Assembly: GCA_025330725.1 (NCBI GenBank)
Contig: JAIWND010000040.1
Span: 158,086 to 222,085, forward strand
Direction of reading: 5' to 3'
From: Chlamydoabsidia padenii
Lineage: Eukaryota > Mucoromycota > Mucoromycetes > Mucorales > Cunninghamellaceae
Length of the DNA: 64,000 bases
This document shows, in pieces, positions 1-11,468 of this stretch. Position 1 is the stretch's first letter, and each line of letters opens with the position of its first letter. A program made the position numbers and the translations under genes. The notes beneath the pieces were generated by a model. The model was given only the letters and a program-made list of their open reading frames with translations, searched no databases and was not told the DNA's origin.

Positions 1-411
1 GTGTCACTTCTGACACACTGCAAGTGATAACCGAATCTTAATAACCTTCTGCTTTCACCAACGTTTCTATTTTTCTTCAGTGTTCACTATTCTGATAAGA
101 CATCAGGATGATAAGAGCGACATAACATTATTATTCTTCCTAATGCGGTCCAATGTGTTACCAATATAGTCTTTTTTTCCGGGTACTAAATATAGAACGT
201 GATCTGAGGACAAAACAGGTAAGTCCTTATCACGAAATAAAGTCAGAATTGTTAAAAAAGATGCTTGATTTTTATTGTAAATGATAAATAAAAAAGAAAA
301 CAAAAAAAAAAAAAAAAAAAGAATAGATAGTATAATATATGGGAGGGGTAAATAGTTCTATAACAAATAAACATACACCAAAACAGGAGGCAGAGAGAGA
401 AGTGAGAGAGT
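1..411. other. 3' flank of the UGDH gene, no gene seen
   Basis: No supportable gene is seen. The stretch is A+T rich, has an uninterrupted poly-A tract at about 302-320 and contains only short low-complexity reading frames. It probably holds the 3' untranslated region of the minus-strand UDP-glucose dehydrogenase gene. Confidence 0.6.
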
Positions 412-2015
412 TTAAGCAGTACCGGCCAATTCATTCTTGCCAATGACACTAACCTTGAAACCGATTTGACGTAACTTGGCAGCATTGACCAGAAGGCGAC
501 CATCAAACAAAAAGGCAGGCTTGTTCATACCGGTGTAAATCTTGGTATAGTCCAATTGATCATCACGGAATTCATCCCATTCGGTAACAATGACCACCGC
601 ATCGGCACCTTGAGCAGCCTCATAGGCAGATTGACAGATTTGCACCTTCTTTTCCACATGATCCACCGTGACACCAGGTTCACTCAAGTCCATATAAATC
701 TGTTGAGCATCCACCTTGGGATCATAAATCGCCACCCGGGCATTTTCCTGCATAAAGTCCTTAATCAAAGTGATAGCCGCCGATTCACGTGTGTCTCCCG
801 TATCCTTCTTGAATGCAAATCCAAGCACAGCAATCTTTTTATTGGTGATGGTGTTGAATAGAGTGGAAATGATGTTGCGTACGAATCGCTTCTTTTGGTA
901 TTCATTCATGGTCACCACTTGTTGCCAGTAAGCCGCCACTTCCGGTAAATTGAGTTGTTGAGAGAGGTAGACCAAGTTGAGAATATCTTTTTGGAAGCAT
1001 GAGCCACCGAATCCCACTGATGCTTTCAGGAATTTGGAACCCAGTCGAGTGTCTTTACCGCACGCATACGCCACTTCGTCCACATCAGCACCAGTGGCTT
1101 CACAAATGGCAGATAAGGCATTGATGGAGGAGATACGTTGAGCTAGCATAGCATTGGCAGCCTATATATACACACACAAAAGTTAGTTTACCTTCCCCCT
1201 TCCCAATTTATTCATTTTCCAAATAAACACTTACCAGTTTGGATAATTCGGAAGACCAGAGATTGGTAGTGATCACACGATCCTTTGGAACCCAATGGGT
1301 ATAAACATTCACCAAGGCATTTTGAGCTTCGATCCCACTTTCAGTTTGTAAAGCACCAATCAAGACACGGTCAGGGTTCAACAGATCCTTGATAGCGGTA
1401 CCTTCAGCCAAGAATTCAGGGTTGGAGAGGATATCAAAATGAACTTGAGCAGTAGAATTGGCTTCCAAGATGGTACGCATGCTTTGGGCAGTGCGACAGG
1501 GCACAGTTGACTTTTCCACCACGATCTTGGAGCTTTGAGCCACTTCAGCAATACGACGAGTAGCGCTTTCAACATAACTAAAAAAAAAAAGAAAGGGTTG
1601 AATATCAATCCATTTTTTCTTCGTTTTATAGCTTACGCAAGATCAGCAGCCATACCAGCACCCATACCAGTCTTTTTAGTAGGAGTGTTAACAGAGACAA
1701 AAATGAGATCAGCTTCTTGAATAGCAGCATCTACATTTGTAGAGAAAAACAAGTTTTTGCCACGACATGCCTTGACCACTTCATCAAGTCCAGGTTCGTA
1801 GATGGGAAGATTGTCCGAGTTCCAGGCAGCAATGCGAGGTTCACTAAGATCAACGATGGTCACCTTGATATCAGGGCACTTGTAAGCCAAGACGGCACAA
1901 GTAGGTCCCCCTATTTAAATAAAAGATGATGGTTAGAATGACAAAAGTGAGCAAGAGTAACCAACTTACCAACATAACCAGCACCAATACAGCAAATGTT
2001 CTTTACGACGGTCAT
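412..2015 (-). CDS. UGDH: UDP-glucose 6-dehydrogenase, four exons
   Basis: The protein oxidises UDP-glucose to UDP-glucuronate with two NAD+, in the cytosol. This feeds the glucuronic-acid polysaccharides typical of Mucoromycota walls (family knowledge). Coding exons are 2015-1970, 1910-1637, 1577-1235 and 1161-412; each intron has GT-AG ends and together they give 470 residues, the usual length. The N-terminus [19 protein letters not shown] carries the Rossmann GxGxxG, interrupted by intron 1. The substrate-binding KSTVP and [10 protein letters not shown] motifs follow, then the catalytic-cysteine motif [10 protein letters not shown], and the C-terminal domain has [14 protein letters not shown]. 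All expected residues are present and no break was found. The start is the only ATG that places the Rossmann motif at the N-terminus. The neighbouring MBF1 gene is on the same strand about 400 bp upstream. Very confident. Confidence 0.97.
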
Positions 2016-2295
2016 TGTATATTCAGATAAAAAGAAAGTATGGGAGTGGTGATAAAAATAAAGAAAAAAAGAAGAAGAAGAAAGGCTAGGTCAAATCATA
2101 TAAATATGATTTCAAGTATTTTAGATCGGCGCGTTAAAATAAAATGATCGCCAAGTCAAATCATAGTGAGGATAAATATAGATTTGACAACAATCAAAGA
2201 TACGGCACACACGTGGAATCAATCCTCTAAATCGTCAAGTCCAATAAAAACAAGACATTTACTGCTCGTGTATGCTTTCACAGTCCAAGCCATGT

Positions 2296-2332
<37 letters not shown>

Positions 2333-2410
2333 CATGATAACCTTAAATTTTATTCCATATACAAATAAATAAACTATCTACAACCATTGAAACTATGCTA
2401 TCTTTCTGTT
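2016..2410. other. UGDH promoter region and MBF1 3' flank
   Basis: This is the intergenic stretch between two minus-strand genes. It contains a long poly-A tract at about 2297-2328 (poly-T on the coding strand) and A/G-rich sequence next to the UGDH start. No gene is seen. Confidence 0.6.
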
Positions 2411-3246
2411 TTATTTCTTCTTGCCAAATGTCAAAGGTTCACCAATGTTTTTGCCACGAAGTTTGATACCCAAAGCACGTTCCATTTTGGTCAAAACTTG
2501 TTGATTAGGAATCGCCTTGCCAGATTCATATTCATTGACCTACGTACATATACGTTAGAGATAGAGATAGATATTAGTATCTTTGATGGTTTTATCTTCT
2601 TTTTTTTTTTTTTTTTCCCTTAACTTACCACTTGAGGTTTTTCATTGATCACTTGAGCCAAATCCTTTTGTGTCATGCCCTTATCTTGACGTCCTTTTTG
2701 GAGTGCTTTGCCCACGGAAACATCCACTTTAGGAGGAGGTGCCACTTCATTATCACGATCCAATTTAGCAATTCGACGATGATCCGTATTGGCTTGACTA
2801 GAGTTTGTCAATGCTACCATGGTAATCAATATCCATGCACACAAAAATCATTTTTGGGTCACTTTACTTACTTGATTTCTTTTCAGTACTAATAGCAGCA
2901 CCAGCCTACGGAAGAAGAAAAAAAAAAAAAAAAGTGTCATCCCCCATGTTAAGTTTAGCATCAACCAACCATCTCTTTTTTTTTCTTCTTCTTTATTTTT
3001 GGTACTTACACGTCTAGCAGCATTCAGTTCGCTTTGAGTACGAGCCACACGAGCTTTATCTTCAGGACGTTTGCGAAGAATGGTAGTTTGATCCCAGTCT
3101 ATATATACATATAAAAGGAAGTGATGACGAATCAATGTGATTATTAGTATCGGTCCACATGAACACTCTGTTTTATATATATATATATATATATATATTC
3201 AAAATAAATAAAAGTACGTTGTATAAGGTTGAGTATTACCAGACAT
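2411..3246 (-). CDS. MBF1: Multiprotein-bridging factor 1 (MBF1/EDF1 family)
   Basis: MBF1 is a small transcriptional coactivator that bridges TBP and basic-region activators. It is also known to act on collided ribosomes to limit frameshifting (family knowledge). The reading is [19 protein letters not shown], then an MBF1 N-terminal domain with SELNAARR, then a helix-turn-helix (XRE/Cro-type) domain with [20 protein letters not shown] and [15 protein letters not shown], and a lysine-rich end LTFGKKK. At least five exons are needed. The first coding exon is only 7 nt (3240-3246, ATGTCTG) before a GTAATA donor, and a short exon near 2872-2905 encodes [10 protein letters not shown]. The total is close to 150 residues, normal for the family. 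The HTH exon is joined through [11 protein letters not shown], the only acceptor that keeps frame. No break was found. Confidence 0.94.
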
Positions 3247-3398
3247 GATGATATATATATGATTAAAAAATATAGAAAGAAAAAAATGGTTGTATACGTT
3301 CAATTGAATACGGGTTTAAATAAACCCTACTTTCGAAACTGCGGCCGTGACGGGGTCGGAATGCCAATCCGGGATTTCGGCATATATATCTCACACCA

Positions 3399-4138
3399 CT
3401 AAAGCGCAGCCTGCCGACGACCAATTTCACGTCCACAGGTAGGGCAAAAATGATGGACATCTTGAGAGAAAAAAGAAAAGAAAAAAACAATAAATAAATA
3501 GAAGATGTTGCTATTTGTTTCCAATCACCTTTACACATTTTCGAGTAAAAAGGCACCCAAAAGAAAACTATAGTACAAAGCAATCTGAGAAAAAAGGTTG
3601 TCAATGCTGTTCTCAGGGGTATGTATGTCATCATCACCACTTACAAAACAAAGGCAGCTAACCAAACCATAGCACCGTTACGATACCTTAACCTTGATTC
3701 GATCCATTTCTCACAAACTGAACAATAGACTAATGTTTGAAAGTCCGGTAAGGATCTTCCCAAAAATAGAATACTGGAAGACGTTTGATGGCGAGAGGAT
3801 GATTTTCTTGTCGTTGAAAAACTAGAAGAACTATGATGAGCAGATGAGGAAGAAGAGCGTACCCCTGAATTCGAGAAAAGAGGGGGTGATGGGGTTTCAA
3901 AACTGTACCGATGAACTCGGTCAGACCGAATTAAGGAATTTGCATGAATCTCATCCAAAGAAGAAGGGAAACTGCTACAGGATAAAGATGAATGATGGAA
4001 TCTATCTTTTGATTTATCCGAGTGAACACTTGATGAGGTAGGTAGTGTGATACTGATGATGGACTGCTCGTCATGATGACTTTCCGTTATTGATCTTTTA
4101 TCAATTGAATCTTTAGGCTTGATCTTGGCAAAGCTCAT
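3399..4138 (-). CDS. LITAF-domain protein with Ser-rich N-terminus
   Basis: Three exons (4138-3645, 3584-3529, 3460-3399) join in frame to 203 residues. The first ~145 residues are disordered, with serine and histidine runs. The C-terminus is a LITAF-like zinc domain. It has a first CxxC (VYCSVCEKW), a hydrophobic stretch that would insert into the membrane interface (WLAAFVLLLCTIVFFW), and a second half HHFCPTCGREIG that matches the family's HxCPxCxxxLG signature. LITAF proteins sit on the cytosolic face of endosomes and plasma membrane and help sort or degrade membrane proteins (family knowledge). Both introns interrupt the zinc domain, so it is easily missed in single frames. The start ATG opens MSFAKIKPKDS; an in-frame upstream extension is low complexity and less likely. 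Confidence 0.85.
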
Positions 4139-4540
4139 CGCTTGAAAAAAGTATGTAAGATGGACTATAGAAGAAGAAGAAGAAGAAGAAGAAGAAGAAG
4201 AAGAGAGAGATAATGAGAATGTATATATTAATGGGAAAGTTGTTTTAAAGAAAAAGAAAGAAAGAAAAAAAAAAAAAAAAAGGAGGGAAAAGGAGTAAAA
4301 TCTGTGATGGTAGATGCCTTTACAACAACCTTGAGGTTCCAAATCAACTTTATCAAATTAAAACACATGTGATAACAATGACCACACTGTAAGTATTAGA
4401 TGACAAGATAATCAACAACCAATATACCATATTAAAGACGTACCCAACTACATGGTTTGAATGGACACCAGTTTTTATTATAAATCTATACTAAATCAAC
4501 AACCAATCTATAAAAAGCACAGACAAATCTATGCATGTCT

Positions 4541-4987
4541 TTATTGTTCATCATAACGTACACCTAGACTATTCTTTGTTTTTAATCCCATTTTCCGCAT
4601 TCGATCCAATTCCACCCGTTCACGATTCACTTTGGTTAATTCCTCCAGTTGATCACGAGACATTTGTAGTTTGGGTACCTTGGAAGCTGCCGCCATTGCT
4701 GCTGCACGTTTATGTTCCATCCTAAGAAGAAGAGAGTGAATGATGAGTATTATAAGAAGGGAGATAGATCAGTTTACTTTAATTTTTCTTCATCATTCTT
4801 GATATTAAAAGTAGAATCAGAGGATGGAAGAGGTTCACCCATACGCAAGGCTCGATCCCTTTCCTCCCATTTGGCCAAATTATAGTACCTATCATCATCA
4901 TCATCATCATGAGTAAGTATATGTTTCTTGATTATTATCTACCTTGCTTACTTTTCATGTGGCATAGTTGCTGTATTGTAATCTAAA

Positions 4988-5040
<53 letters not shown>

Positions 5041-5891
5041 TGTTAGATGGGTACATCTGCTACGTTCCTTATATCCTTTTGTTACTTACCTTCCATAAAG
5101 TCAATAAACATTTGCTTCCGTTTCACATTACCGAGGGTTTCTACGTTAGCTTTCTTGATGTCGATCAACCATGCTTGGAATTCCTACATAACAAATAAGT
5201 AACTCCGACCCATATTATACCTTGTCATCCAACTTACTGCTTCCTTAGTAAAGATACTATACATAAAAGAATAGGTTGTGAATAGATAATTAGGATGATT
5301 CGTTGGAAACTTACTCTGCTTCATGGATGATGCCATATTTACCCCATTCATCACCTACAGCACCTAGTTTTGATTTCTTGTGTTTCTTGGATGATTTTTT
5401 CTATACATATATACATATATAATGTTGTTAGTTCACACACACATACACATACAATCATTCTTTATTCGACTTTACCTTGGATGACGATGACTTTTTATGC
5501 TTCTTGTCCTTTTTGTGTTTCTTGTGGTGGCGTCGTTCGCGTGAATTAACGTCAGAAGAGCTCGAGGATGAGTAGTCAGTAGAAGGTGACCGATGGCGTT
5601 TTCTAAAATAAAAAATAGTATTAGTTTATAGGTAATCGTAAAGTTTTTATTAATGATTTACTTGTGAGAGGAGGAGGAAGACGAAGAATAGTGGTGATGT
5701 TTACTGGAAGATCGATGACGGTCTGGAGAAGAAGAATGGTGATGGAGGTGTCTACTATTGGAAGATCGATGACAGTCAGGAGAAGAGTGGCGTTGGTGAT
5801 GACGATGACTTGATGTGCGTTCAGGTGAGTTGCGTCGTCTTGAGGAGGAGGGTCGATGACTACCGTTGTTTGTTTCTCCAGGTGCCACCAT
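4541..5891 (-). CDS. SCI1-like nuclear protein, basic Ser/His-rich N-terminus
   Basis: A multi-exon gene. The N-terminal third is RS/SH-rich and lysine-rich (KKHKKDKKHKKSSSSK), typical of nuclear speckle proteins. The conserved core WGKYGIIHEAE, then EFQAWLIDIKKANVETLG, FIDFMEDYNTATMPHEKYY and a charged helical tail ending SLGVRYDEQ match the family of plant style cell-cycle inhibitor 1 (SCI1) and its uncharacterised fungal and animal homologues. The tissue-specific plant role cannot be transferred; a nuclear RNA-processing role is only a guess from composition. The intron near 4992-5037 carries a pure (AG)n microsatellite. The start ATG is followed by MVAPGETNNGSHRP. The gene diverges from the BCS1-like gene across about 400 bp. 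Confidence 0.78.
4992..5037. repeat. (AG)n microsatellite in an intron
   Basis: A 46-bp uninterrupted AG dinucleotide run lies within an intron of the SCI1-like gene. It is a likely length-polymorphic marker. Confidence 0.95.
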
Positions 5892-6301
5892 TATTTTTAA
5901 AAGAGAAAGAAAAAATAAAGAGAAAGAGAAATTCGAAAAGAGTCACACTTCTCAGAAAGTAGGCTTAACCTTAACTCTTTTTTTTTTGGGGGGGGGGGAA
6001 CTGGGAGGAAGAATTCCCAAGTAATCAATGGGCTCACATCCACTGCGGGCTGCAGACAAGCCATGGTACAAGTAATGGGTTTGGCAGTTTTGTTTTGCTT
6101 AGCATACATTTGTAAAACGTCAACGAAGAGAGTGGCACGTTTAAACTCCGTCAATTATGCTTGGTCGCGCAGTTTAAGTTTTCTCTTTCTCTCTCTCTTT
6201 CTTTTTTTTTTTTTTTTTGACTATAAATATGTGGCCAAATGTATTATTCCACCTCTTATTTTCTTTACTTACTTTAAAAAAACATTTATTTTAAATAAAT
6301 A
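5892..6301. promoter_or_regulatory. Divergent promoter between SCI1-like and BCS1-like genes
   Basis: A 410-bp interval separates two start codons that face away from each other, so it must hold both promoters. It contains an adjacent T-run and G-run (about 5979-5998), a CT-rich tract followed by a poly-T tract at about 6183-6218, and a TATAAATA-like motif near 6222. No individual site can be proven by reading alone. Confidence 0.55.
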
Positions 6302-8469
6302 ATGTTTCCAGAAGGTTCTTTAAAGGATTTCTTTGTTGGTCTTCAACCTCTATTGCCATCTTTATTGAATGAAGTCTTCTGGGAACAACTCTTTGGTACG
6401 AAAAGTGTGGCGATCTTGAAACTACTGTTGTCAAACGAAACATTACTGTTGTCTGGATCCGTCTTTTTCGGACGTAAGTATCAAACTATGCATACAATCA
6501 CTTTTTGTAATGCTGACACGTTAACTACTCTTAAAATGTATAGCTTCCTTTGCCACCTACATTACTTCTGTTTATCATTCCATCAGGAACTATATCACCA
6601 ACCAACTTTATGTCGCTGTTGAAGTGGATGATATGGAACGAATCCATCGACCTATTGCTGCCTTTGTCTCTGAACAGATGGAAACTCTGGATCTTAGAAG
6701 TGCTCAAGGACAATATGACCGTAGAAAATATGACTCAAGCCACTGGTCTACTTTATCAAATACCAACCCCTCTATAGCTTTACAACCAGGTAAATGAAAT
6801 ATATATATATAAACGTATATGTAGAGAAGGTTACTTATATTGGTTTATTTTGTATAGTCCTTGATTCTCAACAACAATTTACTTACAAGGGGCGTACTTT
6901 TTGGGTTGTCCGACTCTCTGAAAAGAATAGTAATAATGTCAGCAGCGATGGAAGTGCTTTCAGCCGACTTTTTAATGGTGGTGCTTTACAAAAATCAAGT
7001 ACAAGGATCACGTAAGTACAAACAACTTGATGAAAGGAAGAATTAAAACACATTCATCTTTTTTGACTATCAAATAGTATGCGGGGTCGCGATATTAAAG
7101 AATTACGAAGTTATATGCAAGAATGGATTGATCTGTATTATGCAAAAAAGGACAACAAGGTGAAGAATAAAAAAAAAAAAAAAAAGTGGCATTATTCCAG
7201 TAGCTAAATTTTGTTCCCAATATAATAGTTGGTGGTTTATAAATGCTCTCATAGTGGTCGACCTGGTGATTGCTCTTGGGAAGAAAAAGTGACCAAGGAT
7301 ATACGATCTTTTGATACAGTTATATTGAAAGAAGGCCAAAAGGAAGATCTACTACAAGGTATAGTATGTAAATGTGCATAGGAGAGGGAGGGGGGGAAAA
7401 TACAAGATGCTGTTATACTTACATCAATATTATAATACTTAGATGTAAAGGACTTTTTAAACAAACAAGAATGGTATGCTGATCGTGGTATTCCTTACCG
7501 TCATGGATGTTTACTTAGTGGTCCACCAGGTAAAATCACCATTACTGTATTATTCTGATGTTATACTAACTCTCTTCTTTACTTTATGTATTAGGTTGTG
7601 GGAAAACCTCCATTGTCCGATCAATTACGTCAGAATTAGGCATGCAATTGGCTTCGATTAATTTGACTGGTATGAACTCGGATGAAGAGTTTGAAAATAT
7701 GGTGGCTGATGCTCCCGGGAACTCTATCTTGTTGTTGGAAGACGTGGATCATTGTTTAAAGGTGATTAGTGATTCCAAGGAATCCAATAAATCATCGCCT
7801 ACTGGAAATGGTCATATCACTCTACCTGGTTTACTCAATGTCATGGATGGTTTAGATATGCGTGATGGAACAAGTAAGTTGGCATATACGGGAGAATGGA
7901 CCAGTTTCAGTGAACTAGTACTTACCTACCTCTTCTTCTTGTTCTTTTTAATAGTCTTCTTTATGACATGTAATGATATTAATGTATTACCTCCAGTGAT
8001 GCGACGTCGTGGTCGAATCGACAAGGAAATCGTGTTGGATTATGCTAATGAATACCAAGTCCGTATGATGTTTGAACGATTCTTCCGCAAACCTTACTTT
8101 GACGATAAAACTGACGATGACTGGCAAAAGACGTGTGACAAGGTGGCCAAGGCTCTTCCTCCCGGTGAATTCTCTACGGCGGAACTACAAGGGTTCTTTT
8201 TGGATTATACTTTTTATATGGAGCGACAATCTCGGGTGGATGGTCTCTTTGATGACCTGTTTGATCGGATAGATGCCTTCAAGTTGGAAACTCGGAAAAA
8301 CCGTCAAGATCGTGAAGATCAGAAAAATGCTGTATTGGAGGAACTTAAGAAAAAACAAAAGAAGAAACAGGAAAAGGGGCGTGGTAATAAGAAGACTGCC
8401 TCATCTGCACCTTCCCCAGTCTCTCTCTCCTCATCCTCATCCTCATCCTCTGATGATGATGATTCATGA
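6302..8469 (+). CDS. BCS1: BCS1-type AAA ATPase, mitochondrial chaperone family
   Basis: BCS1 proteins are inner-mitochondrial-membrane AAA ATPases; the founding member translocates the folded Rieske Fe-S protein into complex III (family knowledge). The N-terminus [11 protein letters not shown] is followed by a hydrophobic segment and the BCS1 N-domain ([27 protein letters not shown]). The AAA domain has Walker A GPPGCGKTS, interrupted by an intron between GPPG and CGKTS, Walker B ILLLEDVD, sensor IFFMTCNDI and arginine region MRRRGRID. The tail is lysine-rich, then serine- and aspartate-rich ([25 protein letters not shown]), longer than in yeast BCS1. About eight introns are present; exon joins were checked at 6473, 6790, 7011 and 7876. 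Filamentous fungi carry several BCS1 paralogues, so identity with the true Rieske chaperone is not certain. Confidence 0.88.
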
Positions 8470-8974
8470 TGATCATCAAGGTGCACTTCTTCATTGGGCT
8501 GCATTTAGTTTAGCTTATTTTTATTTCCCCCTTTTTATATAATAGTAATAAAACAATTGTGCTTTTTTTTTTAAAAAAAATATAATAATCCTCCTTGTAT
8601 GTCTGTCTCCAATTAACGAAAAATTAATACTTGTCTTGTCAATCTGTATTGTACTCCAATCATCATCAGCGATCAACCATCTATTCCGTCTTTATTTCAA
8701 AAGAAGTACGCCACTCCTGGCACTCGTAGCGTGACACACGACCATTCCAGGTTTTTGAAATTCATGCATTCGGAGTTTTAACTAGTGAAAGACTTTCGGG
8801 AAAAAGCAGTGAAAAAAAGAAAGGTTAGTGAAGCAAAAGATCATTAGGATTCGATTATCACTCACAGTGTAAACTAGGATTGTTTGATATATCCATAAAT
8901 TGGGATTGTTGGCTATTGTTGTTGTGGGGTCCATTGATGAGAAGCGTTTAACATCCCTTTACCAGATTGCTCGT
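8470..8974. other. Intergenic, no gene seen
   Basis: This is the 3' flank of the BCS1-like gene and contains AATAAAA-like sequence near 8546. No reading frame or repeat worth calling was found. Confidence 0.5.
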
Positions 8975-9800
8975 CTTCTTTTAGGGGTACAATGTTGACA
9001 AAGCATAACTGGGTAAAGGGGACCATGCTCCAGTTGGGCATTCACTATATCGTTGCAACCTTGATAGATCAAACAAATCTTACGCAATTGGAAAAAAAAA
9101 ATAAGTGTCTGATTGTAGAGAGACCAAGAAGAATACAGTACTTACTTTTGATGTTTTATATTCATCATTTTCAACCACAAAAGGCCGTTGAGCTTTTTTC
9201 AAAACATCCAAGCATCTTCTTGCCAGACCAGGATTAGCACCCCAAAAGTTGGGTTTTCAGCTCATCAGGAGTGACATTGTCCCAGACAAGTGGAGGACGA
9301 ACTTGTTCTTGAGATCGTCTGGCAAAGCACATCCATCAGTTCTTATATCTTGAGGAGGACATTGAAAGATTGCCCTATAAAGTCCAGGATCAATAATGCT
9401 ACATTTCGGTATTCTTGTATATATAATTACCTGAGTCTGGCGAGATCCTGACTAGAATTTAGTTAATCACCCGAGTCTGAAATGACTCTGAGGTCGAGTT
9501 AGTGAACGTAGTAGCACATGTAATGACCATACCAACGAGGATGTTGGAGTATACTTTCGAACCATGTGGATGGGAACTAGTTGAAAACGTTGACAATATT
9601 CATCATAGGCTGCTTCCATAGGAGCTACCGAAAGGAATGTATTCGTGTTTGTGATCCGTTTTCTCAACACCAGCTGTATACATGCATATGTAAAAGTAGG
9701 ATTGATCAAAGTAGGCCGCAGAAAGTATACTCGTTCGTGGCATGTTATCAATAGGTGGGATTTTCAATCGACCAGAGTAAAAAATAGTTGGCAAAAAAGC
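8975..9800 (-). pseudogene. Decayed coding remains, family not recognised
   Basis: Read on the minus strand, stretches of plausible protein switch frame and hit stops. Near 9650-9500 there is MEAAYDEYCQRFQLVPIHMV; near 9300 PPLVWDNVTPDELKTQLLG; after a frame change NPGLARRCLDVLKKAQRPF and VENDEYKTSK; and finally QGCNDIVNAQLEHGPLYPV with LCQHCTPKRRR. The pieces are collinear and look like one old gene, probably from a mobile element, but I do not recognise the family. At least two frameshifts are needed. An intron is possible at the GTAAGT after TSK near 9148. Confidence 0.4.
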
Positions 9801-9938
9801 TGTGTAAAGGATATGGTTTTTATTTTATTTCAAGAGGTAGGGTTTATTTAGTTTTTGTGTTAGGGAAGTTTACTATTGTTGGTATGTCGATAACAATGCC
9901 AAAAAGGGGGGAAAGCGGGGTTTAAATAATTATCAGGT

Positions 9939-10713
9939 ATTCATTGTGTCACGAATACAACACTGTGATTCGATAGTAACTCGTTCAATGAAATCAACAA
10001 CTTGTGTGATTTTTGTCTGTGAAAGCTCCCTTGTTCATTGTTCAGAGCTCCATCCAAAGCGTTGTTCAAGCCAATTTTTCTTTTTAAGTGAGAAAAAGAA
10101 CCATCAGGTGGAAGAAACACATATTCATCCATCTTCTCATTATAGTAGGGACAGGTTGGATCTCTGGTTGCTCGATGAGGATTGGTAGGATTGTAAACGT
10201 TATTATTAAAACAATTTTGACATGGAGTGAAAGTAGCACCTCCTGTGGCAACGTCGGCTCTCCATCCAGCAATTCCCGCTGATCGCCATACTGTATCATC
10301 AGAATGAGTAGATTCAGCGTCAACAATCATATCATCGGAGTAATCAGTAGTGAATGCCTGTGAAGAGTAAGGACCAGACGATGACGGCCCAACAGAAGGA
10401 TGCTAATGAGATTCGAATGATGACCAAAAAGATAGGTCCGTAAGACTTGTCTTGAGCAATGACGGAAAAGGCGATTGCTCAGGAAATTCCAATTGACGCC
10501 TTTTTCTTTTTCTATCCGAGGGAAAAGATTTTCTATTTTCCTTTCTATTTGGTGGAGAAGTATCTTTTCTTTCAACTGCAGCACCAGAAGGTTCCCCTAG
10601 AACTATATTGTCAGTACTGGACCACTTGAAACATTATGATACTAGGTCTACTTACCTTTGTAGTTTTCATTATGTGGGCATAAACGACTTGTTCCATCCT
10701 TGTGGCCAAATTG

Positions 10714-10765
<52 letters not shown>

Positions 10766-10935
10766 ACTTACGTCGGTTTCATGTTACTTTGTACTTGGAA
10801 GGCCCCCTGGGTGTGATCTTTTTTGATGTCTGCGGAAAGCATAGCCATCTCTGAAAGATTCGCCATCACAATTATTAATCAAAATCGTTTTTTGTTTCTT
10901 GCACGTTCGGCTGTAGGGACCTGTCAAGTAGGTTC
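9939..10935 (-). pseudogene. Decayed spliced gene with a zinc-finger-like N-terminus
   Basis: Minus-strand reading gives TCKKQKTILINNCDGESF, then RDGYAFRRHQKRSHPG, which resembles a degenerate C2H2-type finger. An exon follows with FGHKDGTSRLCPHNENY ending at a GTAAGT donor, then an exon from 10600 with LGEPSGAAVERKDTSPP. The latter is interrupted by one in-frame TAG near 10403 before DYSDDMIVDAESTHSDD and the Cys-rich TPCQNCFNNNVYNPTNP. Near 10010 the frame shifts and ends QCCIRDTMNT. A long poly-T run (10706-10762) sits between exons. The stops and frame changes say it is dead; the family is not recognised. Transposon-derived origin is an inference. Confidence 0.45.
10706..10762. repeat. 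Long poly-T homopolymer
   Basis: More than 50 consecutive T residues lie inside the decayed gene. The exact length is unlikely to be reliable in any assembly. Confidence 0.95.
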
Positions 10936-11468
10936 AGTTTGATAACCTCGAAGTTGAGAGCGCTCAAACTCTGTGATTTAAGAAATGAGTCATGTTGCAT
11001 GAGATTGAGCAAGTCCTCACTTTTTCAGTTATAGGGGCAACTCGTATAATCAGGTGTTGAAATTGGATACCCGCGCCAAAACCCCACTTTTTATTTTTCA
11101 CTTCTCTCTCTCTCTCTCTCTATTCTTCCGTACAACTCTTTAAAACACAAAAAATGATTGATAATGGACTCTGCAATATATTGATAAGAATTAGCTTGGC
11201 ATGTAACCACTTTATACTCATCGCTATAACTAAACTTGTCAATGGTTTCCCGTCGCAATCAAGTGATATATTCCCTACTTTTCTTTGTTCCCCTTTATGC
11301 AAACTTTTTCAAATGCCGCGCTTTCATTCACCGCCTGTTCTTTTTTGAAGATGCATATATAAAAGATATAATAAAACGTCCAATTTATTATTATTAGTAT
11401 TATTATTTAAAAAAAAGCATATAGAGAGGCATAAAAGTAACAAATCAAATAAAGATAGGTAAGGGAGA
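10936..11468. other. Intergenic, no gene seen
   Basis: The stretch has a CT-rich run near 11102-11121 and A+T-rich sequence, and no coding pattern. It includes the 3' flank of the RhoGEF gene. Confidence 0.5.

Noticed and set aside
6000..6148. Open minus-strand frame TEFKRATLFVDVLQMYAKQN in the divergent promoter
   Set aside because: It has no ATG at its start and no known motif, and it sits in the interval that must hold two promoters. It may be 5' leader or chance.
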